A DNA stretch of 64,000 bases. Source: Geosiphon pyriformis (lineage: Eukaryota; Glomeromycota; Glomeromycetes; Archaeosporales; Geosiphonaceae). The translations under genes and the position numbers were made by a program. Every line of letters starts with the position of its first letter. Within the stretch, counting starts at the first letter, position 1. The stretch is from contig JAAOMT010000094.1 in assembly GCA_016748015.1 (NCBI GenBank), positions 51,281 through 115,280 of the forward strand. Direction: 5' to 3'. The notes beneath the pieces were generated by a model that worked only from the letters and a program-made list of their open reading frames with translations, searched no databases and was not told the origin of the DNA. Positions 1-13,114 of this stretch are shown piece by piece.

Positions 1-33
1 CAAAACATTTTCTATATTCTTCATGAGTATTAA

Positions 34-405
34 ATTAAAAACTATTCAAATGCTATTCTAACTATTGAAAAACAGACTACTATAACTGATAACAATGGAA
101 CACATACTGTTATTAGACCAAAAAAAACCACTACCAGAAGTGAAAAAATTGGTAGCAAAATGAATAAATATCTGCTAGAAAGTATAACAGCTGTAATACT
201 TTTATCTTTTATCACAATTTGAAAAACAATTAAGAAAATCTTACCCATAAACAAAAACTTGTTATATGAAAGACAATTAGAATTCTATAGTCACCTTAGT
301 AAAATCATAAGATATAAATTTTATGAAAAAAACAACTTTAGAGATACAGGCAGAAATTTTGGGCATTATATGGTTAGATATTTTAAGAGTTTTAACTATT
401 GCTAA
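34..405 (+). pseudogene. Decayed open frame of unknown function at the left edge
   Basis: I do not recognise this sequence. One reading frame stays open for about 124 codons apart from a single TGA near position 220. It reads through RPKKTTTRSEKIG, then a hydrophobic stretch (ESITAVILLSFIT), then KFYEKNNFRDTGRNFGHYMV. Codon use is less AT-saturated than the DNA that follows, which suggests it was protein coding until recently. The TGA could be a mutated Trp codon, as is common elsewhere in this window (inference). No start codon is assigned, and the frame may begin outside the window. It could be a host gene remnant or the end of a retroelement whose LTR-like sequence lies just downstream. 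Confidence 0.35.
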
Positions 406-552
406 AAAAGCCAAAGCTCTTATACAAAAATTTGGTCTCTTGAATATAAAACTTATTTTGTCTCAAATATTATATACCTTATTTACTAAAAACTTTAATA
501 AACTAGTTAGCTTTGAATTAGACATACTTTTTATTAGTTATCACATGTATTA

Positions 553-830
553 GTTACTAATGTTATATAATTAGCCACTCTATTTTTAGATAGTAATTAA
601 TAACTTGATTGTTGACCTAATTATTAATCTAATTATTGATTTGATTATTAACCACTTTCAATAGCTATATAAGCAATAAGTCTCTTAGTTGTAGAAAGAT
701 ATAATCAAAGTAATGAAATAAAACCCACTATTAATTACTTTTTCTCATATTGTTTATTCTCTTTTTTCTATCTTCAAATATCTAAACATCTTAAGATAAA
801 AGATTACTTGTTAGTATTTACATATCTTAT
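553..830 (+). promoter_or_regulatory. LTR-like or promoter-like AT-rich block
   Basis: The block begins near a TGTTATATAATTAG motif and contains repeated CTAATTATT/TTGATTATT words, a TATATAAG TATA-like box near 667, and an AATAAA near 716, followed by a pyrimidine-rich stretch. This order (TATA, then AATAAA about 50 bases later) resembles the U3-R part of an LTR. No second copy was found in the window, so the LTR reading is only a possibility. Confidence 0.25.
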
Positions 831-849
831 TTTTTCTTCTTTTTAATTT

Positions 850-2870
850 GTATTATTAGAATTAGCCTAAGAAGTAATTGCTTGCTTTTGTGATTCATTG
901 AATAAAAAAACAATTGAAAAGCACAATAATATCTGTAATTGATTTTAAGAATCACTGAGTTAAAATATATAATAATAGTAACAGTATTATTTTATTAACA
1001 ATCATAGACTATTTTTCTACTTTCAGATTTCTAGAAAAAATTTGCAACTGTAATTTTTATAAGACTGATTACACATATTAAATTCTTACTTATTTAATTT
1101 GTTTCTTTATTGTAATTTTCTTATTGATTATTTTTATTACTCTATAATTCTGTTCTTTCTTGCTATCCATTAACTTATTATTTTAACTCATAATAATATA
1201 ATAAGTACTATTTTTTATTGGTTTATTTTTATGATCTGTTTTTTTTATTTTTTTATTTTTTTCCTGTATTTTTTTTTTATAAATAATAGTATTAATTACA
1301 ATAATGCAAAAAAAATTTTTAAAGTTAACATAATAGTTTAAATTTAATCAATATATCAAGTTTAAATTCTTAAAAAACATTATTGTATTATATTTTATAT
1401 TAGTTATATTCAAATTTCTTAAAAAACTATTGGTATAAATATTAATAATATTTAGGTTAATATTAAACAAATTTGTCTTTTATTAAAAAAAAATATTTAA
1501 ATTAAACATATTAAACAACTGAAAATATTCAATTAAAATATTCAGATAATAAATTGTTAAACTAAATTAATAAAAGATTTATCATAAAAATATAATTTTT
1601 TCTAATAATAAAAGTTTTTTTAGTTAAAAATATTATCTTTTTTAATATGTAGTTATTTAATAAAAATAATGTAAATTTTTTTAAGTAAATCTAATATATA
1701 ATAAAAAGTATTTAATTTAAAAAATTAAACAAAATAATATTTATATTTTTGGTAAATATATTTATATATTTGCTTAAAAAATTTTATAGTATTTTTATAT
1801 TTGTATTATTTTTTTGTTAGAATAAAAATAATTGCTGTAAAAATAATTTGGCCATATTTATTAATATTAATATTTTTTTTGTTTTAATAAAGTGTGATCT
1901 AATTATTAATTATAACAAAAAATTTTTAAATTTTTAAATAGTTTACCAAAAAATTAATTTTTATAAACACAAATTAAACAAATTTTACAACTTTAATTTT
2001 TAAAAACTAATTTAAGTTTATATATTTTAAAAAAAAACATATATAATAAAAAACAGTAGTTTTAATATAAAATATTAAAAAAATAAACCAATTAATAAGA
2101 ACTTTAACTATAATCATAAACTTAAAAAAAATAGCTTTTAAATAAAAATTAATAATAACAATATTTAGCTGTTTAATATTAAATTACAGATTTTTTGTAA
2201 AGTCAAAAGAAGTATTATTTTTAATAAGATATTATATTTATTATAAGTAAATTATTATTTAACAATATTAATATTAATATTTACAATTTTGGATTTTTTT
2301 GTATCTTGATTAATTTTGTTTAAATATTTATAAGCTTTAATGTTTTTTTAATTTTGTAATAATATCTGTATTTTTTATAATATAATCTTGTTATATATAA
2401 AAAAACTTATTTTAGAATTTTTTATAATTAGACTGTGCTTATTAATTAATAAAAAAAACAATAATAAAATATTAATAATAATTAGTATTAATAAATCAAG
2501 TTTTTAAAATTGTACAGCCAAAAAATATAATTAATTTGGTTTTAAATACATTTTAAAAAGCAATATTTTTTTTATTACTAAAAAATTAGCAAATAAAAAC
2601 AGCTTTAATAATTAAATTATATAATAGTATATTATTATAAAGCAACTAATTTTAGCTTAATTTTAAAAATATTTTTAATTTTGTCAAAAAAAAAAAAAAT
2701 ATTATAATAGTAAAAACAAAAGTAAAACAAATATTACAATAAATTTTATAATCTTAAAATCAATAAAAAAGTAATTTAACAAGTTTAATTTTGGCAAAAA
2801 CATTTAAAAAATTTTAAAATACAAATTTTATACAAGAAAAAAACAGAATATTTAATATTTTATTAAAGTT
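850..2870. other. AT-rich stretch, no gene seen
   Basis: About 2 kb of more than 80 percent AT sequence. No coding frame, transposase or LINE motif could be read on either strand. It is probably transposon-derived DNA decayed beyond recognition. Confidence 0.6.
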
Positions 2871-2979
2871 ATAAAAAACTTCTTTTTTTTTATGTTCAAA
2901 ATCTTTTAAAATAATAATAAAAAACTTATTTGTTAAAAAAGTTTTTTAACTATTTAGTTTAATATATTTAAACTATTTT

Positions 2980-4775
2980 TTGCTTAATTATAAAGCTGTT
3001 ATGAATCTTAATATTACAGTTATAAAAAAATCTGCCAGAAATTTTGGTTTTGTTATTACTAATAGAAACATTTTTTTTAAGAAAAAGAGAAGAAATAATG
3101 TGATTAATAAAGAGATGTTTGCCAAGAAATTAGTTGTTTTTAAAATTTTAAGATCAGTAATATTACTAAATTTAATAGTATTGATATGAAAAAAAGTTTT
3201 TATAAAAAAAACTAGTGTAAATTATGGCAAAAAAAATGTTTTGAACAAGAAAAGCTTAGACTTAACGTTAAAAAAAACTTAGATTGATAATTAAAAAGAC
3301 ATTAATAACAGTTTTAAAAAAGATCAAGTTTTTAAATAAGAATAAAAATAATGTTTTTTTAAATGTTTTTGTGGTTTTTTTTCTTTTTTTAAAAAATTTA
3401 GTTAACATATTTGTTAAAAAATATTTTGTTTTAGATATTAGTTTAAATACTATGATAAGAAAGTCTTTTTAAGAAAAATTTAAAATGATCAAAAATTTGT
3501 TTATAGATATTAATGATTTTAAGAGGACTTCCATTCTTTCAAAATTTGTTGAAATTATTTGTTTATTGTTTATTTTTGAATTTAGCTTAATACAGACAAT
3601 AAAAAAACAAAAATTGCAAACATTTTAGTAAACACTAATCTTAAAAAATTGGTTGTATGCTCAGATTAGACTGCAATAATTAAAAAAATTTTAATAGAAA
3701 ATCAGTAAAAACTGTATATGCTGTACTGTTTAAATTTGAAATAATTAAATTAATTAAAATATAATTGGTAAAACTGTAGCAAAAAGCTATTATTAAATTT
3801 GAACAATTAAATTATGCTAATTTAGTCAAAATAAAATGGTTTATCTTAATTAAAAAAATGCTATATAGATTGTTAAGACTAACAAAAATAAAAAAACATT
3901 AAATACTAAAGACAATAATAGAATGCTGTTTTATACTCTTTTTTTAAGAACAAATATACATAATTTTTAAAATTTTTTAGGATTTATTAATAAAAAACTT
4001 GTATCATAAATCAAAATCCAGTTATTTATGTTAAAACCAAATATACTGTAGTGTATTTTAAATTAAAGTTTGTATTAAATATTATTGTAAAAACAGCATT
4101 AGTGCTAAAAAAAACTAATCTGTATTGATCTTGTTTAGATTTAGCCAAGTGTGTTAAATATAAAAAATTAAGCCATATATTATTAAATTATGCTTTTAAT
4201 AGAAAAGTTTTTCTTGGTAAATTGTTTTATAAGATTTTTTTAAAAGCAGATAAAAGCAGATTAGTGACTATTTATGTTAAATAATTAGTTCTTATTACTT
4301 GTTCAATGTTTTTTAATAATGTGTCTTAGACAAAAATTGTTGATAAATCTTTGTTTTTCTTTTTTTATGGACAAAATAATTCATTAAAAATTGGTTTCTT
4401 TTTGAAGGTAAAGTTTTTTCTATTGGTTATATTAAACATTATAATAAGTTTACAGTTCTTAAATATAGTTATGCTAGTTTTATAGAACAAATTGATAAGT
4501 TGGCAAAAAGATTAAAAGTATTTAAGTTAATAATTTTTCAGTTATGCTTTAAATGTTAGTTATTGATGATTTTTTTATTATAAAATTAAAAAATAGATAT
4601 AACAATAAGTAAGAATTTATATGTAGTTACTAGTAATAAGACTGTGATAAAAAAAAGTTTTTATTATATCTTAGGATATTATTAGGTTGAAAGTAAGCAT
4701 AAACAATTTGTCTAATATAGTTATAAGTTTATTGGCCAAGATAAAAAATATTGATTTAAGTTTAAGCAATTCTTT
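2980..4775 (+). pseudogene. LINE copy C ORF1 remnant
   Basis: Remnant of the LINE ORF1 nucleic-acid-binding protein. Readable matches to copies A and B include FVLDISLNTMIRKSF (A: FFALDIGLLAIPGTTL), KNLFIDINDF (A: RKLFYKVDGF) and ANILVNTNLKK near 3620, followed by TAIIKKILIEN. Many stops and frameshifts make it non-functional. The ORF1/ORF2 junction reads TAATAACTAATTTTG near 4776, where copy B has TAATGAGCGATCTGG, so the ORF2 start codon has been lost by a G-to-A change. Confidence 0.75.
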
Positions 4776-4776
4776 C

Positions 4777-7210
4777 TATTAATAACTAATTTTGTTTAAA
4801 AAATTGCTATATATAATGTTTAAAGTATTAATGTGTTTACTAAACAAAAGAATATTGTTTGTTAGTATGTAAATTTAAATAACATAATTTTTATTATTAT
4901 AGAAACAAAATTAAGATCTAATATTAGACTTTAAATTATAAATAAATTTAATAAGATACAAATTTTTGTATTTAATTTGGATAAAAGTTTTTTTAGTGCT
5001 AAAGTAGCTATTGTTATAAACAGTTTTTTGGCTTAATATGTTTTAAAAGTAAAAAAAAATTCCTAATTAAATCATTTTTATTTAATTTTTGTTTAAAAAT
5101 AACTTTTTAATCATGATTTAGAGTCTGTATGCTGGTGTTTTTGCTAAAATCAAATTTAATCAGATGTTAAAAATCAACTTTTTTATTGTTAAGATAATTA
5201 ATTTTAGCTTTTTTGTAGTTTTGGGTAGAAATTTTAATAAAAATAAATTAAAAAAAAATGTGAGCTTTAGGTTTTGCTTGGATTTAGATTTATTCAATTT
5301 TTTTAATAATCATTTGTTAATTAAGACTTTTATATGAAACAACTTTAAAGATATTAAAAAATTATTAATTATATTTTTGTGAATAAAAATTTGTTATTTG
5401 TGATTGTTAATTATAGAATCTATTTTGTATCTGAATTTTTAATATTGATTATAAAGCAGTTTCAGTTTTGGTTGGTTTAGAAAATTTTTTAAATGTTTGT
5501 TTAAACAATATATATAAACAAGCTGACAAAAATTGTTAAAAGCTCAAAATAAAAAAAACAAACAAATCCAAATAAATATATTTTAAAAAGTGTTTTCTAT
5601 TAAGTTTTTATTAAAGTTAAGTAAATTTATAAATGTTAAAAGTTTTGATAATTTTAAATGTTATGTAAAAAGTGTTAAAAGAGATAATAATAAATTTGGC
5701 TAATAAAATGTTTTTTAAACATTGGTTTAATAAAATTAATTATTCAAAAAACAAACAATTTTCGAAGTTTTTTAAGTTGAAACTGTTAGTTTCTAAAATT
5801 GTTAAAAGATTAAGTTTAGATAATAAATCTGAGTTTGATTATTTTATCAAAATTTGGTTGTTTATTAATAGTACTAAGACTTTGAAGATTTATAACATGA
5901 TTTAAAATGATGTAAAAACAATAAATATTGTTAAGTATTTATCAATAGTCAAAAAAAATTATAGAAAATTCAAGTATTATAAATTAAAAACTATTAAGAA
6001 TATATTTATTAAAAAAATAATAAAAAAATGTATGAAAAATTTTTGTTTTAATAAAAAGCACATAATAAAAAGTATTTTGAAAAAATCTTTTTACAAAGTA
6101 GTTCTTGATTATTTAATGAAAAAAAAAGTTGATTTTAGAATTGAGTAAAGTAAAACTTGGAGTTGATAAATTTATAAAAAGTTGGGCAAAAAAGCAGACT
6201 GTGTTTTTAAAATTATCTAATCTGTAGTTTTGTTAATATGTATTTTTAAAATATGTAAATAATACTGCTTTCTTAAATATAATAAAAAAAATTAGCATAA
6301 ATAAGTTGGTTCTGGTAATTAAAAGTCTGTTTAATGGCAAAGCTGCTAATTTGTTTAATATATTTAATAAATTTTAAAAGTATTATAATAATATAATAAT
6401 AGAGTATCTATTGGTTCTAATAAACTTTTGTTTGATTTTTAGTAATATTTTAATTGTTTGAAAAAGAGCATGAGTTTTAATAATTTTTAAGTTTTACAAA
6501 TAGAATAGCATTTTAATAAATACTTAGTCTATTGCATTAATTAAAACTGTTAAAAAAATTCTGTTCAAGATTTTTTTAAATCAGATTTTATTAACTTATA
6601 GCAAATTTGGTGTTTTTTAAAATAATAATTTTTCAGTTTTAAAAAATATTTCAATTCAGTTTTTAGTGTTTGTTATTGGTTTAATAATTGAAAATGCTCT
6701 GAAAAAAAACAAAAAGTTTTGATTAGTATTATAAGATATACACAAAACATATAATTTAATTAAATAATATTATTTAAAAACTAGCTTGTCATGTATTAAA
6801 ATATATAATCAGTTTATTGAATATTTTAGCAATATATATAAAAAAGAAATAAACAGAATAATAACCAATTTTAGACTTTTAGAAAATTATAGAATACATA
6901 ATAAATTGAATTAAGATTAGATTTTTTTGTCTTTTTTTTATATAAAATTAAAAAACATAAATATTTGTGTAAATACTGAATTGATACTAGGTTTATAGCC
7001 AGAACTAACAAAATAAAAAACACTAAAAAAATCATTATTTTTTACAATAAATACTTTTGTTAATAACATAATTTGGATTAGAAGTAATTAAGCTATTATA
7101 CAATATATTTTGAATATAACTAGTAAATTTTTCAAAATCAATAATATTTTGATTAATAATAAAAAAATAATGGCTATTTTTATCAATCAAAATATAAAAA
7201 TAGCTTCTTT
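4777..7210 (+). pseudogene. LINE copy C ORF2 remnant (endonuclease, linker, RT)
   Basis: Remnant of the ORF2 endonuclease/reverse transcriptase. In order: endonuclease motif VVLGRNFNKN near 5220 (A and B: LGGDFNE), the linker reading KHWFNKINYSKNKQFSKFF at 5720-5780 (B: RHWFSEFQCFRNKHSSKFF), KVVLDYL near 6090, NGKAANLFNIFNKF near 6340 (B: DDKAAGLFDIPNKL), LIKTVKKILFKI near 6540, NNFSVLKN near 6625, and FVNNIIWI near 7060 in place of the FVDD catalytic box. The changes GGDFNE to GRNFNK and FVDD to FVNN are all explained by G-to-A transitions. Both catalytic motifs are destroyed. Confidence 0.85.
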
Positions 7211-9480
7211 ACATATAGCAAAAATTTTTAAAGACTGATAAATTTCAATATACTTTCTATATAATTAAAAAAAATTTTATAATTCTTATATATAAATTCA
7301 AAACACTAAATATTATCAAAATATTTTACCAAGTTTATTTGGAATATTTAGTGCTTTTTATAAAGTTATAAAATTTACAAAGACAGAATACTTCAAAAAT
7401 TCACAAAAGTGATAATTATTAAAATTATATAAAAAGATCACTTACTATTTAAAAGAGTATTATATTACTATTTTAGGAAAAACTTAGAAATACTAACAGA
7501 AACCATTATTGCCAAAAGTGATTTTATTTATTACATATATGCTAAAATTAACTACTTATTAGGCTAAACAACAAATACAAAAAAACTTAGAAAGCAAATT
7601 TACTAAAATTTATTAGTATATTTAACTTTAATTATCACAAGAGCCATAGTCAAAATTTTTTTCTTAACTGACAAAAAAATTAAGTTATATATACAAAAAC
7701 AGTACTCTTAATTAAAAAAAAATAAACATTAAAATTCAAATTCAAATAATTTGAGTCTGATTTCAATAATAATACATAAATTATACAGAAAAGAATTCTA
7801 CTTATGGTCAATAAAAAATTGAAATTTTTCTTATTAACAACTTTTTTATATTATTAGATTTTAAAAAACAGAATTTTATTTAATTAACATATTAAATTAT
7901 AATCAAAAACTTTAAAAATTTTTGAAAATCTGTATTTTTGGAATTCTAACCAAAATTTTTGTATTAAATTTCTAGAAAAATACAGATTCTTGTTTAAAAG
8001 TCTTATTTTAGCAACCAATAATCTAAATAGAAGTACTTTTATTTAGACATTATCATTAGTCTAGTCATTAACTAAATTAACAACTATTTCCTTAGAAAAA
8101 ACATATGTATTATAATTTATTAAAGTAACCAACAAAAAAAACAACTAATCTTAAAATTAACAAAGCAATTAGACATATTTTTGTTAATATCTTTTTTATC
8201 CATATTTAAACAAATTTTATCACTTAAATTATGATTTACAAAGATATTACTAAACTGAAAAAATTTTCCAGTAAAGAAAACAATGTATATATATAAATTG
8301 TAAAGCTAAAAAAACAATTAAAGCTAATAATTAGAATAAGGTCAGAACAATCTAAGTTTTACTTTTTTTTTAACTAAAATTACAAACTTGTAATATTAAA
8401 GTTTTGATAAAAAACTAACTGACTTTGTCATTTTTAAACTTATCTTTTTATAGTACTTTTATGATTTAAATATATTTATTAAACTATAAAATCAATTCAA
8501 TATAATAAAAAAATTACAAAGCTGTAACTATTTATTTTGAAAGATTTAATTAAATTTTTTACCAAATTCAGATGATTAAAAGCAATTATTCTATTCTAGA
8601 TTAAATTCTCAATTAATTTATTAAGAAATTAAGAAGCAATATTTTTTAATCTATTAGATTTTAACATTTTAGCAATTTATAAAAAACAGTAATACTTGTT
8701 TATAATTTTAAATCAATAAAACAAGAAGCCAATAATACTTAAACTATTAATTTAACCATAAATAAAATCTTTAATATTGATATAAAGTTTACTCAATAAG
8801 TAAAAAATTAATTCAAAAAATTAAGAAATTTTTTGCTAAAAGTATAAAGACTTATTAGTCATCACAATATAAAAAAATATTAACAAATACTAACAATAAC
8901 AATATTAATAACAACAGCAGCTCTGAAAACAAAATTTTTATAATTATTATTATTGTTAAAAACTTAATTACATTACAAAAAATTGCCACAAAAAACTATC
9001 AAATCAGAATTATGAAAACCAATATTAGCAACAATTCAAATATTTATAATTTACAGAATTTTAATATTCTTTGTCTTCATATTAAAAATCTTAATACTTC
9101 TCTTAACTATTACAGAATTATTTTCAACATTCACAAATAATATTACAAACACTATTTTAATATTAAGCTTTGCTATATAGCAATCCAAAACTCCAAGCTA
9201 TTGACTATAATTAAGAATAACAAAGCAACAATAAAAACAAAATTTAATCTATTATAGTATTATTTCAAACTATAAATTATAATAATTTACTATTCTAAAC
9301 AACTATAACAGAATATTCAAACCAAACTTTATATCTTGATCTTATAAAAACTTTGAATTTTAATAATGCTGTATTTTTGAAAGAAAAAACTGTAATTGAA
9401 ATTATTAATCTGTTTTTTTTAACAACAATCAAGCTATCTTAAATACAATTTTTTTTATCACAATTACCAAAAATAATACA
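7210..9480. other. Unresolved AT-rich segment (possible gypsy LTR/gag)
   Basis: This stretch lies between the broken LINE and the readable part of a Ty3/gypsy polyprotein on the same strand, so it probably holds that element's 5' LTR and gag. I could not read a gag domain or define an LTR. About 130 bases at 7205-7340 are clearly similar to 25910-26040. Nothing else is recognised. Confidence 0.35.
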
Positions 9481-12400
9481 CTTGCTGCCATATTTCTATT
9501 TGATATTAACAAATTGAGTTTTGTTAATTTTTTTAGTAAAACTGCTATTAATTAGGGCAAACTAATTATAATAATATATACTAATACTAAAATAGAACAA
9601 ATAAATATTAAACTAATACTTAAAAGTAAATTAACAAACAACATAATTACAAAACAACTTATAGATTAATTAAGTTACTAAATAAATAATACAACCACCT
9701 TTAAAATAATCATTATAAATAAAAATACCAAAACACTAATAGAAAAAATCCACTATTTTTTTTTTAAAATCAACAAAATCAAAATTTTAATTAAAGTATT
9801 TATTATAAAAACCATTTAGTATTAAGCTTTTATAGGAAATAATTGGTTAACTAAAGCTTATATTATGTTTGATTGAAACATCCAAGAATTTTAAATCACT
9901 TTTAACAGACAATATATTAGAATACTTATTATGTATAAATATTTTATAACAATAATTTTAAAATAACTTCTAATTAAATTCAAAAAACTTACTTTTCAGC
10001 CAATTTTAAAAACTTATCAAGTTTTTAAGCTGATAATTTCAAAACAGAACTATCACCATCTTCTATATGAGAAAAAAAAAATTGACAAAAAACTACAAAC
10101 ATTAATATTAGTCTACTTAATTCTAAATCAAAGAAATTAATTATATTAACTTCTAAAATTAATTTGTGCTAATTATAAAAAAAAGTTATTTTCAATGACT
10201 ATATACTTTAAAAATAATAAAATATGGCCAATTGCTACTAAATACTAATATTATTTTTGTGTATAAAAACAATTTGAATAACTAAAATGACAAAAAAATT
10301 AGAATAATATATTATGTCTTATATATAATAAAATCTTATCAAATAAAAAATTATGAAATAATATTTCTAATAAAGGAGAAACATATAACAAATTCTGTCA
10401 ATACACTATTTTAATCGATTATTAGACCAAAAAAAAGAACTTTTTTGCTATGGTTTATAGTTAAGTAATAAACTAACTGAATTTATATCTTTATAATAAA
10501 AAAAAATTTGGAAAATAGCCATTGTAAAAATAGAAAGATGTTATAATTAAAAAAATACATATTATAAAAAATGTCTTAATAAGCATAGAAAGATAAATAA
10601 TTTATTTACCAATAATTTTAAAGTATTTTAAAACCAGTATTAAGAATTTGTTTTTACTAAAAAAAAACCCAAAAACTGGCTGACTTCAATACAAAATTAT
10701 GCAATTATTGTTTAATTTCTTGTTATTTTTAGTACTATAATGAGTGTAATTTTTTATTTAATTTATCTTAATAAACACTTTATTCCATTCTTAAATTCGA
10801 AAAATCTAAGGAAAAATATGTATTAATAATAGAAAACATAATATTTTAAGAATTAAGTATGATTACTAAAATAAAACAATATTTTACTTATTCTGATCTC
10901 TTTAATATATTAAAACTAAAGTAATACAATAACAATAATAAAAAATTTGTTTCAAAAAAACACATACTAATAATATTAAATTCAATTTAAGATATTTCAA
11001 ACATTTTTTTATAGTTATAATATTTTATTTCTTTATAAAAATAGATCTAAAATTAACTTTATAAATTTTTATAAATATTATAATCTAAATTGCATTCCAG
11101 TTTAGTCTTGCAAACAAAAAAATTGATGTTAAAAAAAGAATAATTAATGCTTAATATATTGAAAATATAATTGTAATACTTTAAAACAATTTTAATAAGC
11201 TCTATATAATTAAATTTCAAGAAAAAATTATATAAGTTATCTTTTTACTTTTTGTAAAAATTTCTTAATTAATCTTAGTAACTATATAAAAAGAATTAAG
11301 TCTTACTATTTAAGAAATTCAAAAATTTAGGTCAAGTAAAAAAAAAATATACAAGCTAATTTTATGAAAAATACTAGTAACTAGGTAGAATATATCTATA
11401 CTAATACTATTATTTCTATTTTTTTAAATTAACAATATATTTTAAAGATTGATCAAAAAATTCAAGACTAAGTCTTATTATTTAAAGTGGCCTTAGAAAT
11501 CTGTTTTTTAGCTAATATCACAAATCTGTATATATCTGCCAAAGTTTATAAATATTTCAAAATCTCTATTTACAATTTTACTAAAGATGTTATTAAAATT
11601 TCTAAAAAAACTTTTATTGGTTTTATTTCTTCAAACATTCGAAATCTCAAAAAATTTTAATCTATTTTTAATTTTTATACAACTGTTTTTATTTTGCAAT
11701 ATTACTTTGCAAGTATAAAACCTGCCAAAAGAAAATTATATATTTATAACAAAAAAAATTGATAAACTAAACTTGGAAAATTTAAGTACTTTATAATAAA
11801 TACAACTTAAAATTTTTTTGAATCAATATGCTGATATTTTTGCCAATAAAAACAAATTCAAATATACTAATATTATAAAGCATAAGATTAACACAGAAGA
11901 TGCCAAACTTATTAAATAACAAGTCTACTAAGTAACTCTAATTAATAACAACTTAATTAAAAAAAAGTACAATGAATATTAAATAATAGATTAATCAAAA
12001 AATTACTAAGCTCTTGGTTTTTATCTATTATATTGATTACAAGAAAAATAAAAAAATCTGTTTTTGCATGAATTATTAAAAACTTAATAATATAATTCGA
12101 AAAAATTATTATTTAACTTCTTTTATTTAAAAAATTTTAAATAATCTAAAAAATAAAAAATAGTTTTTATTTTAAATTTAGTTAGTAGATATTGACAAGT
12201 CAAAATAAATTTCTTAAACAAAAAAAAAATAGTGTTTACTATCTAAGATAGAAATTTCAAATTTAATATAATGCTTTTTAAATTCTAAAATATTTTAGCT
12301 ACTTTTTAATGTTTTATGGATGTTACATACAAGAAATTTCTTTGGAAATTAGGTATAATATACTTAAAAAATATAAATGTATTTTTTGAAATCTTTAATA

Positions 12401-13110
12401 ACTATTTGTGCTATTTCTAACAAGTTTTTAATTATCTTAAAAATTCAGAACTAAAACTTAATCCTAATAAATATTTTTTTGAAAAAACTAAGTTAAAATT
12501 TCTGAAACATATTATTCACAAAAATAGAGTAAAACTAAATTCTAACAAAATTCAAAAGATTAAGAATTTTTTTGCTTTAAGCAATCTATAAAAACTAAAA
12601 ATTTTTTAAAACTGATTAAATATTACTATTGATTTTATTAAAAGTTTTTTTTAATATTGTCAAATCTTTCTATTATCTATTATCGAAACATGTTTTGTAT
12701 TTATAAAAAGCTGGTTAGCAAAAAACTTTCAACTATCTCAAATAACAACTTATAAAAACACTAAACTTAATTCATTCAAAGTTTAATAAACACTTTATTG
12801 TTATTATGGATACCTTAAAAAATGCACTAAAAGTTATTTTATTACAAATTAAACTTAATAATTAAGAACACTCAATTGTTTATATCAGTTATAACAATAA
12901 TTCTATTAAGAAAATATATAATGCTACTAATTTAAAATAGTTTGTCATTTATTGGATCATACAAAACTAAAAACATTACTTTTACTAACTATTTAATTTA
13001 TATATTAATTACAAATAACTTATTTAGTTACTTAACAAATTACAATTCAAAGAAAAATATATAAGATAAACTAAAAACACTAATGCTAATATTTTGTTAA
13101 AAATAACTTA
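9480..13110 (+). mobile_element. Ty3/gypsy retrotransposon remnant (truncated)
   Basis: Decayed LTR retrotransposon with domains in the order aspartic protease, reverse transcriptase, RNase H, which is characteristic of Ty3/gypsy pol. It lies inside LINE copy C in the same orientation. No integrase and no 3' LTR were found: homology ends at NTNANIL (the family end of RNase H, usually NADALS) near 13100, and LINE sequence begins within about 40 bases. The element is therefore truncated as well as riddled with stops. Confidence 0.8.
9540..13100 (+). pseudogene. Ty3/gypsy pol remnant (PR-RT-RNase H)
   Basis: The protease region ends with a readable AFIGNNWLTKAYIIFDW (family: IILGNDWL..A...DW) near 9830-9880. 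The RT starts with NQYADIFANKNKF near 11822 and HKINTEDAKLIK, then SRY-QVKINFLNKKK near 12180, NIMLFKF-NILATF near 12270, YLKNINVFFEIFNNYL near 12360-12410 (family: YLDDI.VFSKTF..HL), and SELKLNPNKYFFEKTKLKF near 12445 followed by HIIHKNRVKLNSNKIQKIK. RNase H is indicated by ATNLK and NANIL near 12910-13100. The YLDD catalytic box has become YLKN. The protein is inactive. Family assignment rests on these consecutive motifs. Confidence 0.85.
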
Positions 13111-13114
13111 AATT

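Larger units (their letters stand above)
2875..7210 (+). mobile_element. LINE copy C, 5' part (highly decayed)
   Basis: A near-complete 5' portion of the same LINE family as copies A and B, reduced to extreme AT content. The start is placed by an AAACTTCTTTT motif near 2876, matching the 5' end of copy A near 15165. ORF1 and ORF2 follow in the correct order. Homology stops inside the reverse transcriptase region near 7210, after the motif IKIASL. The element resumes at about 13120, so it was split or deleted around a Ty3/gypsy element. Confidence 0.8.
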
